DNA of 47,520 nucleotides, taken from positions 1 to 47,520 of the forward strand of contig NZ_LNWY01000023.1 in assembly GCF_001681715.1 (NCBI RefSeq). Direction: 5' to 3'. Under the pieces are notes generated by a model. That model was not told the origin of the DNA. It ran no database searches and saw only the letters and a program-made list of their open reading frames with translations. Positions 15,654-23,365 of this stretch are shown here, piece by piece. Source of the DNA: Tritonibacter mobilis (GTDB lineage Bacteria > Pseudomonadota > Alphaproteobacteria > Rhodobacterales > Rhodobacteraceae). The position numbers were made by a program, and so were the translations under genes. Each line of letters starts with the position of its first letter. Position 1 is the stretch's first letter.

Positions 15654-17357
15654 ATGACGAAGACAAGCGGGATAGGCGCGGGGGCCGGGCTGGCCATCGG
15701 CACCGTGGCCACGGTGGTGGTCGTTGGGGGCGGGTTCTTTCTCGCGCGGGGTGGGATGCTGGGCGAAGGCGCCAAGGCAATGGTCGAACGGCAACTGGTG
15801 GCTTTGGGCCTTGCCGTGCCGCCTGCGCCCCTGACGTTGCCCGCTGACCCTGCGGTTTCCGATGCGCCTGTGGATGCGGCATCCGCAGATGCGCCGGTGG
15901 ACGCACCCTCCACGGAGCCTGCGTTTGAACTGAAAGCCCCCAAGCTGGAGGTTGCGCGCTTTGAACCCGATGGCTCTGGAATCGTTGCGGCATCAGCGCA
16001 GGTCGGGGTCGAGGTGCAGGTGCTGCTGGATGGTGCGGTGCTGGACACGCAGACGGTGCCGGATGCCGGGGAATTTGTATCCTTTGTCACCATCGACTTG
16101 AGTGATGAGCCGCGCATGTTGACACTCCTCGCGCGGCACAATGGTCAGGAACTGGCCTCTGAGGATAGTTTCATCCTCGCACCGATGACAGCGCCGGCAG
16201 CCCTAGTGGATGAGATCGCCTCACCAGAGGTGGGGACTGACCGCGATGCATCACCGCCCCCGATTGATGGCCAAGAGGTCGAGACCGCTCAAGCACCGGA
16301 CCCTGTGCCAGCCCCATCGACCGACACCAGCCCAAGTTTGAGCGACAGCTCAGCACCAGAGCACGTGTCGCAGCCTGAAGAAAACCCGCAAGAGGTCGCG
16401 CGCGCTGAAGCCGCTGATGTGGTCCCTGAAACGACTGCTGTATCAGAAGAGGCTGAAACAGCGACCGCCGAGGACACGTCGACTGTCGCAAGAGCCCCTG
16501 AGGAAGAGGTGCTCGCCCCCGCACCAGCCCCCGCGCAGGCGGTTGAAACCACCGCATCGGATGAGCCTGCACTGGGATCGGATACCGTTGCACAGGCAGA
16601 TGACGAACAGGTCTCCGCGCCGCAATCTTCGGATGTGGTAGAAACGTCTGACACAGTGCAAGCGATGCAGGAAACGAATGCCACTGAGACGCAAGCACCA
16701 GACATCGCGCAATCCGAGTCTGCGGCTGCACTCAACACGCCGCAACCTGCGCCACAGACCGGGGCGACAAATTCGCGCCCTGCGCCCCAATCTGACGCAT
16801 CGGTCGCCGTACTGCGCGCGGGGCGTGATGGCGTCACTTTGGTGCAACCTGCGCGTCCCACTGTGCCGGAATTGGTGGGCAAGGTCGCATTGGATACCAT
16901 CAGCTACACAGATGCCGGTGACGTTCAATTGGCGGGGCGGGCCAAGCCTGACGCCATGGTGCGTGTCTATCTGGACAACAGCCCCGTCGCCGATCTGGAA
17001 ACCGCAGCAGACGGGCAGTGGAGCGGCAATCTGACTGCGATTTCACCGGGGATCTACACTTTGCGGCTGGATGAGATTGATCCAACCGACGGCATGGTGC
17101 TGAGCCGTCTGGAAACGCCCTTTAAACGTGAGGCCCCAGAGGTCCTGCAGCCAGCACTGGCCGCCGATGCAGAGCCGGGTGCGGCGCGTCCTTCCATCCG
17201 GGCGGTGACCGTGCAGGAAGGCGATACGCTCTGGGCGATTTCACAGCAACGCTACGGCAGCGGGTATCTTTACGTGCGGGTGTTTGAAGCAAACCAATCC
17301 GACATCCGCGATCCAGACCTGATCTACCCCGGTCAGATCTTCACTCTGCCCGAGTGA
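15654..17357 (+). CDS. LysM peptidoglycan-binding domain protein with Ig-like domain and long disordered linker
   Basis: 567 residues from the chosen ATG (AAAGGA about 12 bases upstream). One N-terminal membrane anchor (about 8-32, GAGLAIGTVATVVVVGGGFFL) is followed by an Ala/Pro/Asp/Glu-rich low-complexity segment of roughly 250 residues. A beta-sandwich Ig-like repeat (VQLAGRAKPDAMVRVYLDNSPVA) comes next, then a C-terminal LysM (VTVQEGDTLWAISQQRYGSG...IYPGQIFTLP). The protein is probably anchored in the inner membrane and binds the cell wall. An earlier in-frame start at 15540 was rejected for lack of conservation signs. Confidence 0.85.
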   Translation: MTKTSGIGAGAGLAIGTVATVVVVGGGFFLARGGMLGEGAKAMVERQLVALGLAVPPAPLTLPADPAVSDAPVDAASADAPVDAPSTEPAFELKAPKLEVARFEPDGSGIVAASAQVGVEVQVLLDGAVLDTQTVPDAGEFVSFVTIDLSDEPRMLTLLARHNGQELASEDSFILAPMTAPAALVDEIASPEVGTDRDASPPPIDGQEVETAQAPDPVPAPSTDTSPSLSDSSAPEHVSQPEENPQEVARAEAADVVPETTAVSEEAETATAEDTSTVARAPEEEVLAPAPAPAQAVETTASDEPALGSDTVAQADDEQVSAPQSSDVVETSDTVQAMQETNATETQAPDIAQSESAAALNTPQPAPQTGATNSRPAPQSDASVAVLRAGRDGVTLVQPARPTVPELVGKVALDTISYTDAGDVQLAGRAKPDAMVRVYLDNSPVADLETAADGQWSGNLTAISPGIYTLRLDEIDPTDGMVLSRLETPFKREAPEVLQPALAADAEPGAARPSIRAVTVQEGDTLWAISQQRYGSGYLYVRVFEANQSDIRDPDLIYPGQIFTLPE

Positions 17358-17380
17358 GGGCTTAGATGAACTCATGATGT

Positions 17381-17411
17381 GGCGCGCTCCCGTCGTGGGG
17401 CGCGCTTTCTT
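17381..17411 (+). terminator. Rho-independent terminator after LysM gene
   Basis: Stem GGCGCGCTCC / GGGGCGCGCT (two G-U pairs), 6-nt loop, then TTTCTTG. Confidence 0.75.
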
Positions 17412-17464
17412 GTGCCGGGTCTTGCGTTAGACATGTGCCGGGCCGAATTGACAGAGGAGCTGTA

Positions 17465-19273
17465 ATGCCCCCGATGGATGATCCCAGCGCCGCAGACGAA
17501 CGCCGCTCTGGCCTTCGCACCCTACGTAAGGTCTGGCCCTATGTCTGGCCTGCCACAGAACGCTCAGTGAAAATCCGGGTCCTGCTGGCGATCTTGGTGT
17601 TGGTCGCGGCCAAGGGAATCGCGGTGGTGACGCCAGTGTTCTACAAGGGCGCCGTGGACGCGCTGGCGGGAGAGGGGGTGCCGGTTCTGGCGCTCGGCGC
17701 AGTTGGTCTCACGGTCGCCTATGGCATGGCGCGGGTGATGAACACCGGGTTTCAGCAGCTACGCGATGTGATCTTTGCCCCCGTCACCCAGCGCGCGCTG
17801 CGGCGACTGGCGCTCACCACTTTTCGCCATATCCACGCGATGTCCATGCGGTACCATATCACCCGCAAGACCGGTGGACTGAGCCGTATCATCGAGCGTG
17901 GCGTCAAAGGTGTTGAATTCCTGTTGCGTTTTTTGGTGCTCTCGATCGGTCCGCTCCTGCTGGAGTTGACATTGGTCGCGGTGGTGCTCGCATGGTGGTT
18001 CGACATCTGGTATCTGGTCGCGGTCGCGGTGACTGTGGTGCTTTATGTGTGGTTTACCTTTGCGGTGACCGAATGGCGGGTGAAGCTGCGCCGCGAGATG
18101 AACCGCCAAGATACCGATGCCAATCAAAAAGCCATCGACAGCCTGCTGAATTACGAGACGGTCAAATACTTCGGTGCCGAAGACCGCGAAGCCGCACGCT
18201 ATGACGTCGCCATGAAGGGCTATGCCGAGGCGGCCTTGAAAACGGCCTATTCACTGGGCGCGCTCAATTTCGGGCAGGCGGTGATTATCACCGCCGGGCT
18301 GGTCAGCGTGATGGTGATGGCGGCCATTGGCGTCGAAAGCGGCAAGATGACCGTGGGCGATTTTGTCATGGTCAACGCCTATATGATCCAGATCACGGGC
18401 CCTCTGGGCTTTCTTGGTACGGTCTATCGCGAAATTCGGCAGAGCCTTGTGGACATGGGCGAGATGTTCGACCTGTTGGAGCAGCCCCCGGATGTGCAGG
18501 ATGCCCCGGATGCGCGCGACCTCAATGTCAGCGGTGGCCAGATCCGTCTGGAAAATGTTCGTTTCGGCTATGAGGCAGAGCGCGAAATCCTGAAAGGCGT
18601 CTCGCTTACCGTCGAGGCCGGGCAGACCGTGGCGATCGTCGGCTCCACCGGGTCAGGCAAATCCACCATTGGGCGGCTTTTGTTCCGCTTTTATGATGTA
18701 AGCGCGGGGCAATTGTTGATCGACGGGCAGGATGTGCGCGAGGTCACGCAAAAGAGCCTGCATGCCGCCATTGGCGTGGTGCCGCAGGATACTGTGCTCT
18801 TTAACGATACCATTCGCTACAACATCGCCTATGGCCGCGATGGGGCAACCGAGGATGATATCGTTGAGGCCGCCCGCGCCGCGCAAATCCATGATTTCAT
18901 CGCAAGCCTGCCCGAAGGATATGACACTCCGGTCGGTGAACGGGGCCTGAAACTCTCAGGCGGTGAAAAACAGCGGGTGGGCATCGCACGCAGCCTGCTG
19001 AAGAACCCGCCGATCTTGCTCTTGGACGAGGCCACATCCGCCTTGGACACCGACACAGAGCAAGAAATCAAGGGGGCATTGGCGCGCGCCGGGCAGGGGC
19101 GGACTGTGATTACCATCGCGCACCGCCTCTCGACCATCGCCGAGGCGGATCGCATCGTGGTGCTGGAGCAGGGCGACGTAGTCGAGACCGGCACCCATGA
19201 TGCGCTGATCGCGCAGGGCGGCCGCTACGCGCAATTGTGGCAGCGCCAGCAGGCAGATCGGGACGTCGCCTGA
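17465..19273 (+). CDS. Atm1-type ABC exporter (heavy-metal/glutathione-conjugate ABC transporter, fused permease-ATPase)
   Basis: A 602-residue half-transporter. Six membrane helices lie in the first ~330 residues, with the LLNYETVKYFGAEDRE motif (about 224-240) characteristic of the Atm1/ABCB7/HMT1 group. The nucleotide-binding domain has Walker A GSTGSGKST (about 393-401), signature LSGGEKQRVGIARS, Walker B ILLLDEATSALD and H-loop ITIAHRLST. Relatives export glutathione-linked sulfur or metal species. Start chosen at the ATG after GAGGAG. The dimer sits in the inner membrane. Confidence 0.9.
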   Translation: MPPMDDPSAADERRSGLRTLRKVWPYVWPATERSVKIRVLLAILVLVAAKGIAVVTPVFYKGAVDALAGEGVPVLALGAVGLTVAYGMARVMNTGFQQLRDVIFAPVTQRALRRLALTTFRHIHAMSMRYHITRKTGGLSRIIERGVKGVEFLLRFLVLSIGPLLLELTLVAVVLAWWFDIWYLVAVAVTVVLYVWFTFAVTEWRVKLRREMNRQDTDANQKAIDSLLNYETVKYFGAEDREAARYDVAMKGYAEAALKTAYSLGALNFGQAVIITAGLVSVMVMAAIGVESGKMTVGDFVMVNAYMIQITGPLGFLGTVYREIRQSLVDMGEMFDLLEQPPDVQDAPDARDLNVSGGQIRLENVRFGYEAEREILKGVSLTVEAGQTVAIVGSTGSGKSTIGRLLFRFYDVSAGQLLIDGQDVREVTQKSLHAAIGVVPQDTVLFNDTIRYNIAYGRDGATEDDIVEAARAAQIHDFIASLPEGYDTPVGERGLKLSGGEKQRVGIARSLLKNPPILLLDEATSALDTDTEQEIKGALARAGQGRTVITIAHRLSTIAEADRIVVLEQGDVVETGTHDALIAQGGRYAQLWQRQQADRDVA

Positions 19274-19739
19274 CCCATCGCTCTTGGGGTGTGTGGCGGC
19301 GCATCTGTGCAAAAACGCCACCAATCGCGGGTACGACGGGAAACGACATGAAAGAGGCCGAGCGGTTTTTTGACCGACTCGGCCTCTTCATTGATGGGAT
19401 TCGGGCAAAACCTGAGCGGAGATTATCGCGCGATTGCGCTGCGGGAGATGATTTCGGTCTGGCGATTTTGTTCCCGTAAAAGTTGCGAGTTCTGGATATC
19501 GCCCATTTTGGGCGGTGCTTTGCCAGATCTGGTAATTTCGGGTGGCGGGGAAAGGTCCACAGAACTGTGACGCGCGCCAAGTCGCCGGTGTAAAAGGGAA
19601 AATCAGGCCGAACATTGCCCGAAATCCCGCAGGACCTCTGACCCTCTGGCGAGGCACCGAGACCCTCACTACCTTCATTCTTGTCACGAGGCGCACCGAC
19701 GCCGAGCGACACAAACAAACCAAAGAGTGGAGTATAACG
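19274..19739. other. 466-bp gene-less region with one strong hairpin
   Basis: No credible gene. It contains the hairpin listed at 19352-19388 and the promoter region of the following EF-hand gene; GTGGAG about 10 bp before that gene is its ribosome binding site. Short frames here have no recognisable content. Confidence 0.5.
19352..19388. terminator. Long hairpin after the ABC exporter gene
   Basis: Stem AAGAGGCCGAGCGGT / ACCG-A-CTCGGCCTCTT (15 bp with one bulged A) with loop TTTTTG. No T-run follows on either strand. It may terminate the exporter mRNA or stabilise its 3' end. Confidence 0.55.
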
Positions 19740-19988
19740 ATGAAGACTTTTGCCCTGACCGCCGCCGCTATCGCAACTCTGGCCGCAGCACCTGCAATGG
19801 CCAGCAACTTTGCCGCCGAGGTCGATGCTGACGGCAGCGGCACCCTGTCTCTCGAAGAGCTTCAGGTGGCTTACCCGGCGCTGACGGCAGAAACCTTCGC
19901 GCAGATCGACGTGGACGCAAATGGCGAGGCCGACATGGAAGAGGTCGCCGCCGCGCAAGAAGCAGGCCTGTTGGTCAACAACGGCTGA
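19740..19988 (+). CDS. Secreted EF-hand calcium-binding protein (copy A)
   Basis: 82 residues. Signal peptide (MKTFALTAAAIATLAAAPAMA) followed by two canonical 12-residue EF loops: DADGSGTLSLEE (29-40) and DVDANGEADMEE (57-68), both with acidic positions 1, 3 and 12 intact. Expected to bind Ca2+ in the periplasm. A paralogue with one degenerate loop occurs about 20 kb away. The 5' leader is long. Confidence 0.88.
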   Translation: MKTFALTAAAIATLAAAPAMASNFAAEVDADGSGTLSLEELQVAYPALTAETFAQIDVDANGEADMEEVAAAQEAGLLVNNG

Positions 19989-20000
19989 TCCACCCCCAAG

Positions 20001-20030
20001 GCGGGGCGGCTCAGCAATGCGCCGCCCCGC
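20001..20030 (+). terminator. GC-rich hairpin after EF-hand gene
   Basis: Perfect 10-bp stem GCGGGGCGGC / GCCGCCCCGC with a 10-nt loop, 13 bp after the stop codon. There is no T-run. Confidence 0.55.
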
Positions 20031-20200
20031 TGACCGGGCACCCGTCCATGTGACTGGTCTGCGCGTATCTTGTTACGGGCTGCCTGGACAGTCGCACGCC
20101 CTGTCGTGATCCGGCCCCTGGCTCATCTACCCCGGACCCGATGACCTACCTTCCCCAAGGCGAGGGCTGACCTCCCAGATTGGGCATTGCGACTGGAAAA

Positions 20201-20230
20201 GACCTCGCCTCCTAGCGGCGGGGTCTTTTT
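20201..20230 (+). terminator. Rho-independent terminator
   Basis: 9-bp stem GACCTCGCC / GGCGGGGTC (one G-U) with a 7-nt loop, then TTTTT, and an A-run upstream. It could work in both directions; it separates the EF-hand and cupin genes. Confidence 0.85.
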
Positions 20231-20338
20231 CATTTCTCATTTGTACCGATCTATGCGTGCGAGTTTGCGGATTGAACCTCCGGGACTATAGTTCCCTCGC
20301 GCGCCTATGCGCTGCAATTCCCAAAAAGGGCAGGCACA

Positions 20339-20827
20339 ATGAGCGATGATATTTATTTGGTCCCAGCGGCTGAGATTGCTGCGATGGAGGGCTTGGCAAA
20401 AACCCATTTTCTCAATCCCGATGCACAGCGTATCAACAAGAGCCTTGGCGATCTCGCAGGGCTCACTGGAATTGGCGTGCATCTCATCGAGGTTGCACCG
20501 GGGCATGACACGACGGAGCATCATGTGCACCACCATGAGGACGAATGCGTCTACGTGCTTGAGGGCACTGCAACCGCGTACATCGGCGACCGTGAATACC
20601 AGATCGCTCCGGGTGACTTCATCGGCTACCGCAAAGGCGGGCTTGCGCATTCCATCCGCAATACGGGCTCAGAGACGTTTCGATGTCTGGTGATCGGGCA
20701 GAGGCTGGCCCATGACGTGGCGGATTATCCCCACAAGGCCAAACGTATCTATCGAAACACTGGTCTGGCGTGGAATTTGGTAGATCACGACGCCATCGCG
20801 GAGCCGGTTGCCGGCGCAAAGGCATAA
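20339..20827 (+). CDS. Cupin domain-containing protein
   Basis: 162 residues with a single cupin barrel. Motif 1 is HHVHHHEDECVYVLEGTATAYIG (about 61-83), whose His cluster and Glu would bind metal. Motif 2 is PGDFIGYRKGGLAHSIRN with His. No DNA-binding domain, so a small metal-dependent enzyme or binding protein is likely; the substrate is unknown. It is the last chromosomal gene before the tRNA-Asn element and originally lay downstream of the tRNA. Confidence 0.85.
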   Translation: MSDDIYLVPAAEIAAMEGLAKTHFLNPDAQRINKSLGDLAGLTGIGVHLIEVAPGHDTTEHHVHHHEDECVYVLEGTATAYIGDREYQIAPGDFIGYRKGGLAHSIRNTGSETFRCLVIGQRLAHDVADYPHKAKRIYRNTGLAWNLVDHDAIAEPVAGAKA

Positions 20828-20922
20828 GGCGCAGCTTTGGCTGAAAGAATTCTCACCGCGTAGGCGCGAATACACTCATTCCATTAGAGGAACAGAGCGA
20901 GCGGATCTTGAATTTAAGTAAA

Positions 20923-20968
20923 TTGGCTCCGGCGGTAGGGATCGAACCTACGACCAATTGATTAACAG
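20923..20968 (-). other. Attachment site at the left end (attL; 46-bp 3' fragment of tRNA-Asn)
   Basis: 46 bp identical to 36340-36385. It corresponds to the 3' part of tRNA-Asn(GUU) from the start of the anticodon loop through the CCA end. Beyond it the sequence no longer resembles a tRNA, so it is a displaced fragment and not a second gene. It marks the left junction of the integrated element. Confidence 0.95.
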
Positions 20969-21086
20969 CCTGAGATTGCGAGCAAATCATGGTCCATTCG
21001 GGCTCCTTCGGGGCGTACGACCCCTTGAAAACATAGCAATATCATCCCGGTAGCACCATCCAGGCCCACCTGGATCAATCGCAAAC

Positions 21087-21106
21087 ACTGTACTCGGGAC
21101 TGTACT
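21087..21106. promoter_or_regulatory. Two ACTGTACT direct repeats just upstream of the integrase gene
   Basis: ACTGTACT occurs at 21087-21094 and 21099-21106, one helical turn apart. CTGTACTT also occurs near the right end at 36275-36282. These are candidate integrase arm-type or repressor sites. Confidence 0.35.
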
Positions 21107-21110
21107 TTCC

Positions 21111-22235
21111 ATGACCATATTCAAATTCACCGAGGCCCGTATCAGGGACCTCCCACTTGGCTCGGGCATCCATCGGGATACTGATGTGAAGGGGCTGATG
21201 TGCATCTGCCATAAGACCTGCAAGACCTTTGCCGTTCAAAGCGATGTCCGCCGTGAAAAGCGTCACGTTCGAACCGTGAGGGTCAAGATCGGACGGGCTG
21301 ACCATATCCGTCTCAACGAGGCCAGAAATGAGGCCCGAAAGCTGATGGCCACAATCCAGTCTGGCGTCGATCCTACGGCTGGGCCGGAGTCCACTGGCAT
21401 AACTTTGGAACAAGCCCTGAAAGAGCACCTGAAGGAGCGTGAATTGTCCGACGCCACGGTCCGAAATTACCAATACCACATGGACAACTACCTTGGGCGT
21501 CTTCGGCGTCGTGCCGTGGCTGACATTACGCGTCAGGACTGCCGAGAGCTTTTGGACCAGCTTACAAAGCGTCACGGCAAGACCACGGGTGGTTCGGTCA
21601 TGCGCACCGTCCGAGCTCTTGTGAATACGGCCCGCCGCCATGACGAAACGATTGGGGCCAACCCCGTTGATGCCCTTCGTGTCCCTGCAACCCCTAAGCG
21701 CGAAGTAGGGGAACTGGACATGGCCGATTTCTGGTCCACGACCGAAGCCATGTCTCCCCTGATGCGTGACCTGCAACGGGCGTTCCTGCTGACGGGTGCA
21801 CGGAGAACTTCCCTGCTTGGTGTGAAATGTGCCGACTTCGATGCCGAGGCTGGCGTGCTGACCTTCACCCACATGAAAACGGGTGGAGCTTGGTCTTTCC
21901 CAACGGGTCGCTGGCTGACCGAAACCTTGAAGGCAAGAATGATGGAGGATGAGCCTCTTAACTCGCCCTGGCTTTGGCCGTCTCCTGGGTCAGCCACAGG
22001 CCATGTTGCAGAGCCAAAACGGGCTGGTGTTCCGTCTCCCCATGCACTTCGCCACCATGCCAGAACGATGATGATTGCTGCTGGTGTGCCCTATGCAGAA
22101 GGGGCACTTTTGTTGGGTCAACGGCTTCCAGGGGCCTCTGGCGGGTATGTGCATCAGACGCATTTGGTTGAAGCCCTTCGACCCCATGCTCAAGCTCTCG
22201 AGGATTTGGTCTTGGCCAAGGCTGGTGTTGCGTGA
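21111..22235 (+). CDS. Tyrosine-type integrase of the tRNA-Asn element
   Basis: A 374-residue phage-type recombinase. The N-terminal DUF4102-like arm-binding part (FKFTEARIRDLPLG...) precedes a core-binding domain. The catalytic domain shows GARRTSLLGVK (Arg about 231), a Lys in THMKTGG, HALRHHART (H-x-x-R) and a Tyr in SGGYVH. The second conserved His/Trp position reads Gln in LLGQRLPG, which is unusual. It lies 142 bp inside attL and reads into the element. It should catalyse integration at tRNA-Asn. ATG without a strong ribosome binding site. Confidence 0.88.
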   Translation: MTIFKFTEARIRDLPLGSGIHRDTDVKGLMCICHKTCKTFAVQSDVRREKRHVRTVRVKIGRADHIRLNEARNEARKLMATIQSGVDPTAGPESTGITLEQALKEHLKERELSDATVRNYQYHMDNYLGRLRRRAVADITRQDCRELLDQLTKRHGKTTGGSVMRTVRALVNTARRHDETIGANPVDALRVPATPKREVGELDMADFWSTTEAMSPLMRDLQRAFLLTGARRTSLLGVKCADFDAEAGVLTFTHMKTGGAWSFPTGRWLTETLKARMMEDEPLNSPWLWPSPGSATGHVAEPKRAGVPSPHALRHHARTMMIAAGVPYAEGALLLGQRLPGASGGYVHQTHLVEALRPHAQALEDLVLAKAGVA

Positions 22236-22341
22236 ATGATGGTACGATGCCTTAACACGTTGGCATATCGAGACCTTGCAAGCTGATAACCTGATTTCAT
22301 CGCTGTCCATTTGGACGCACTTGGATATTGGAGTTATCAGC

Positions 22342-22530
22342 ATGAGCAATCCACAAACTGACACCCCTTGGATGACAACCGAGGCCGCTGCCAAATACCT
22401 TTCGGTCTCGCCTGGCACCATGCACAATTGGCGTAGCAAGGGCACTGGCCCGTCTTACCGGACCGTTGGCCGAATTGTCCGTTATCACCGTGACGACCTG
22501 GACGCTTTCATGATGTCGGGGGCAGCGTAA
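22342..22530 (+). CDS. AlpA/excisionase-like helix-turn-helix protein
   Basis: 62 residues. A winged HTH of the MerR/AlpA type: WMTTEAAAKYLSVSPGTMHNWRSKGTGPSYRTVGRIVRYHRDDLDAFM. Small proteins like this next to an integrase act as excisionase or early activator in satellites such as P4. The ATG is chosen to give the usual short N-terminus. The TAA overlaps the next ATG (TAATG). Confidence 0.82.
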   Translation: MSNPQTDTPWMTTEAAAKYLSVSPGTMHNWRSKGTGPSYRTVGRIVRYHRDDLDAFMMSGAA

Positions 22531-22943
22531 TGCGAACGATTACAGTCACACAGCACCGAGACCCGATGCCGGACTACTCCAACGAAGAAGACCGATACGA
22601 GATGGCCAAGATGCTCCTGCAAGAGGCTGAATTGGACAGCACCGATCCGGTTGAGCAGGTGATAGAGGCCGGTTGGGCTGCGGGCTTCAACGGCTTTGAC
22701 GATGCTTGTCTTCGATTGCTTGCCGAGTTTCTGGGTCTTTTCCCGATTGATTGGGTTGAAGATATGCAGGGGAAAATAACCGTTCAATTTGGCACCGCTT
22801 TGGATGCGATCAACTCGAATGCAGACAACGTGAATTTCTGGGAAAACGGATATTTGCGGGACGAAGCCGCAAGACGTGAGCCGAACAGGTGGAGTGTCCA
22901 TGAGGCGGAGCTGGCAAGACAATTCCACCAGCATTTGATCTAA
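22530..22943 (+). CDS. Hypothetical protein
   Basis: A 137-residue soluble acidic protein (NEEDRYEMAKMLLQEAELD, FENGYLRDEAARREPNRWSVHEAELARQF-like helices), coupled to the AlpA-like gene by TAATG. No recognised domain, signal peptide or membrane segment. Early-region position suggests a role in replication or regulation of the element (inference). Confidence 0.65.
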   Translation: MRTITVTQHRDPMPDYSNEEDRYEMAKMLLQEAELDSTDPVEQVIEAGWAAGFNGFDDACLRLLAEFLGLFPIDWVEDMQGKITVQFGTALDAINSNADNVNFWENGYLRDEAARREPNRWSVHEAELARQFHQHLI

Positions 22944-23058
22944 GACCTACGATCAGTTTTGGGCGACTGGCTTAAGGTTTCCTTACACCAGCGTTCGTTC
23001 GTGCCTGCGAAACGTTAGGTTACGGGCACATTTTGGCACGGTATTGTTCTGATCGATA

Positions 23059-23097
23059 GACCGGATTGCCACAGCCGCCTAGCAGGACAATCCGGTC
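23059..23097. repeat. Inverted repeat upstream of HTH gene
   Basis: 10-bp perfect arms GACCGGATTG / CAATCCGGTC separated by 19 bp, ending 27 bp before the ATG and just ahead of AGGAGG. It is a candidate operator or mRNA hairpin. Confidence 0.6.
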
Positions 23098-23124
23098 GAT
23101 ACTTTAGCATATAGGAGGCCTGCC

Positions 23125-23364
23125 ATGCCTGAAACCGAAGATAACGCCCCCAAGCCTTCTGGCACACCATTGAAGGACCTTCTGACGACGAAGGAAGCCG
23201 CAGCCTTGACCGGGCATCCGGCAACCACGCTGATGGCCTTTCGCAATCGCCGCAACAACACCAAATACAAGAATGCTGGTCCTGACTACGTGAAGATCGG
23301 GACGGCCGTTTTCTATGAACGTTCTGTGATCGAGGCCTACAACGCCAAACGTGCGGGGGCTTAA
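23125..23364 (+). CDS. Small helix-turn-helix protein
   Basis: 79 residues with a MerR/AlpA-like HTH: LKDLLTTKEAAALTGHPATTLMAFRNRRNN...GPDYVKIGTAVFYERSVIEAYNAKR. Strong ribosome binding site AGGAGG nine bases before ATG. It directly precedes the replication gene, whose ATG lies one base after this gene's stop, so it may control or load the replication protein. Second such protein in the element. Confidence 0.78.
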   Translation: MPETEDNAPKPSGTPLKDLLTTKEAAALTGHPATTLMAFRNRRNNTKYKNAGPDYVKIGTAVFYERSVIEAYNAKRAGA

Positions 23365-23365
23365 A

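Larger units (their letters stand above)
19989..20338. other. 350-bp intergenic region with two hairpins
   Basis: It holds only the two terminator-like hairpins described separately and the cupin gene's upstream region. I see no gene. Confidence 0.5.

Noticed and set aside
20923-20968. Second tRNA-Asn gene
   Set aside because: Only the 3' part is present; the sequence diverges before the D-arm and acceptor 5' strand, so it is an attachment-site remnant.
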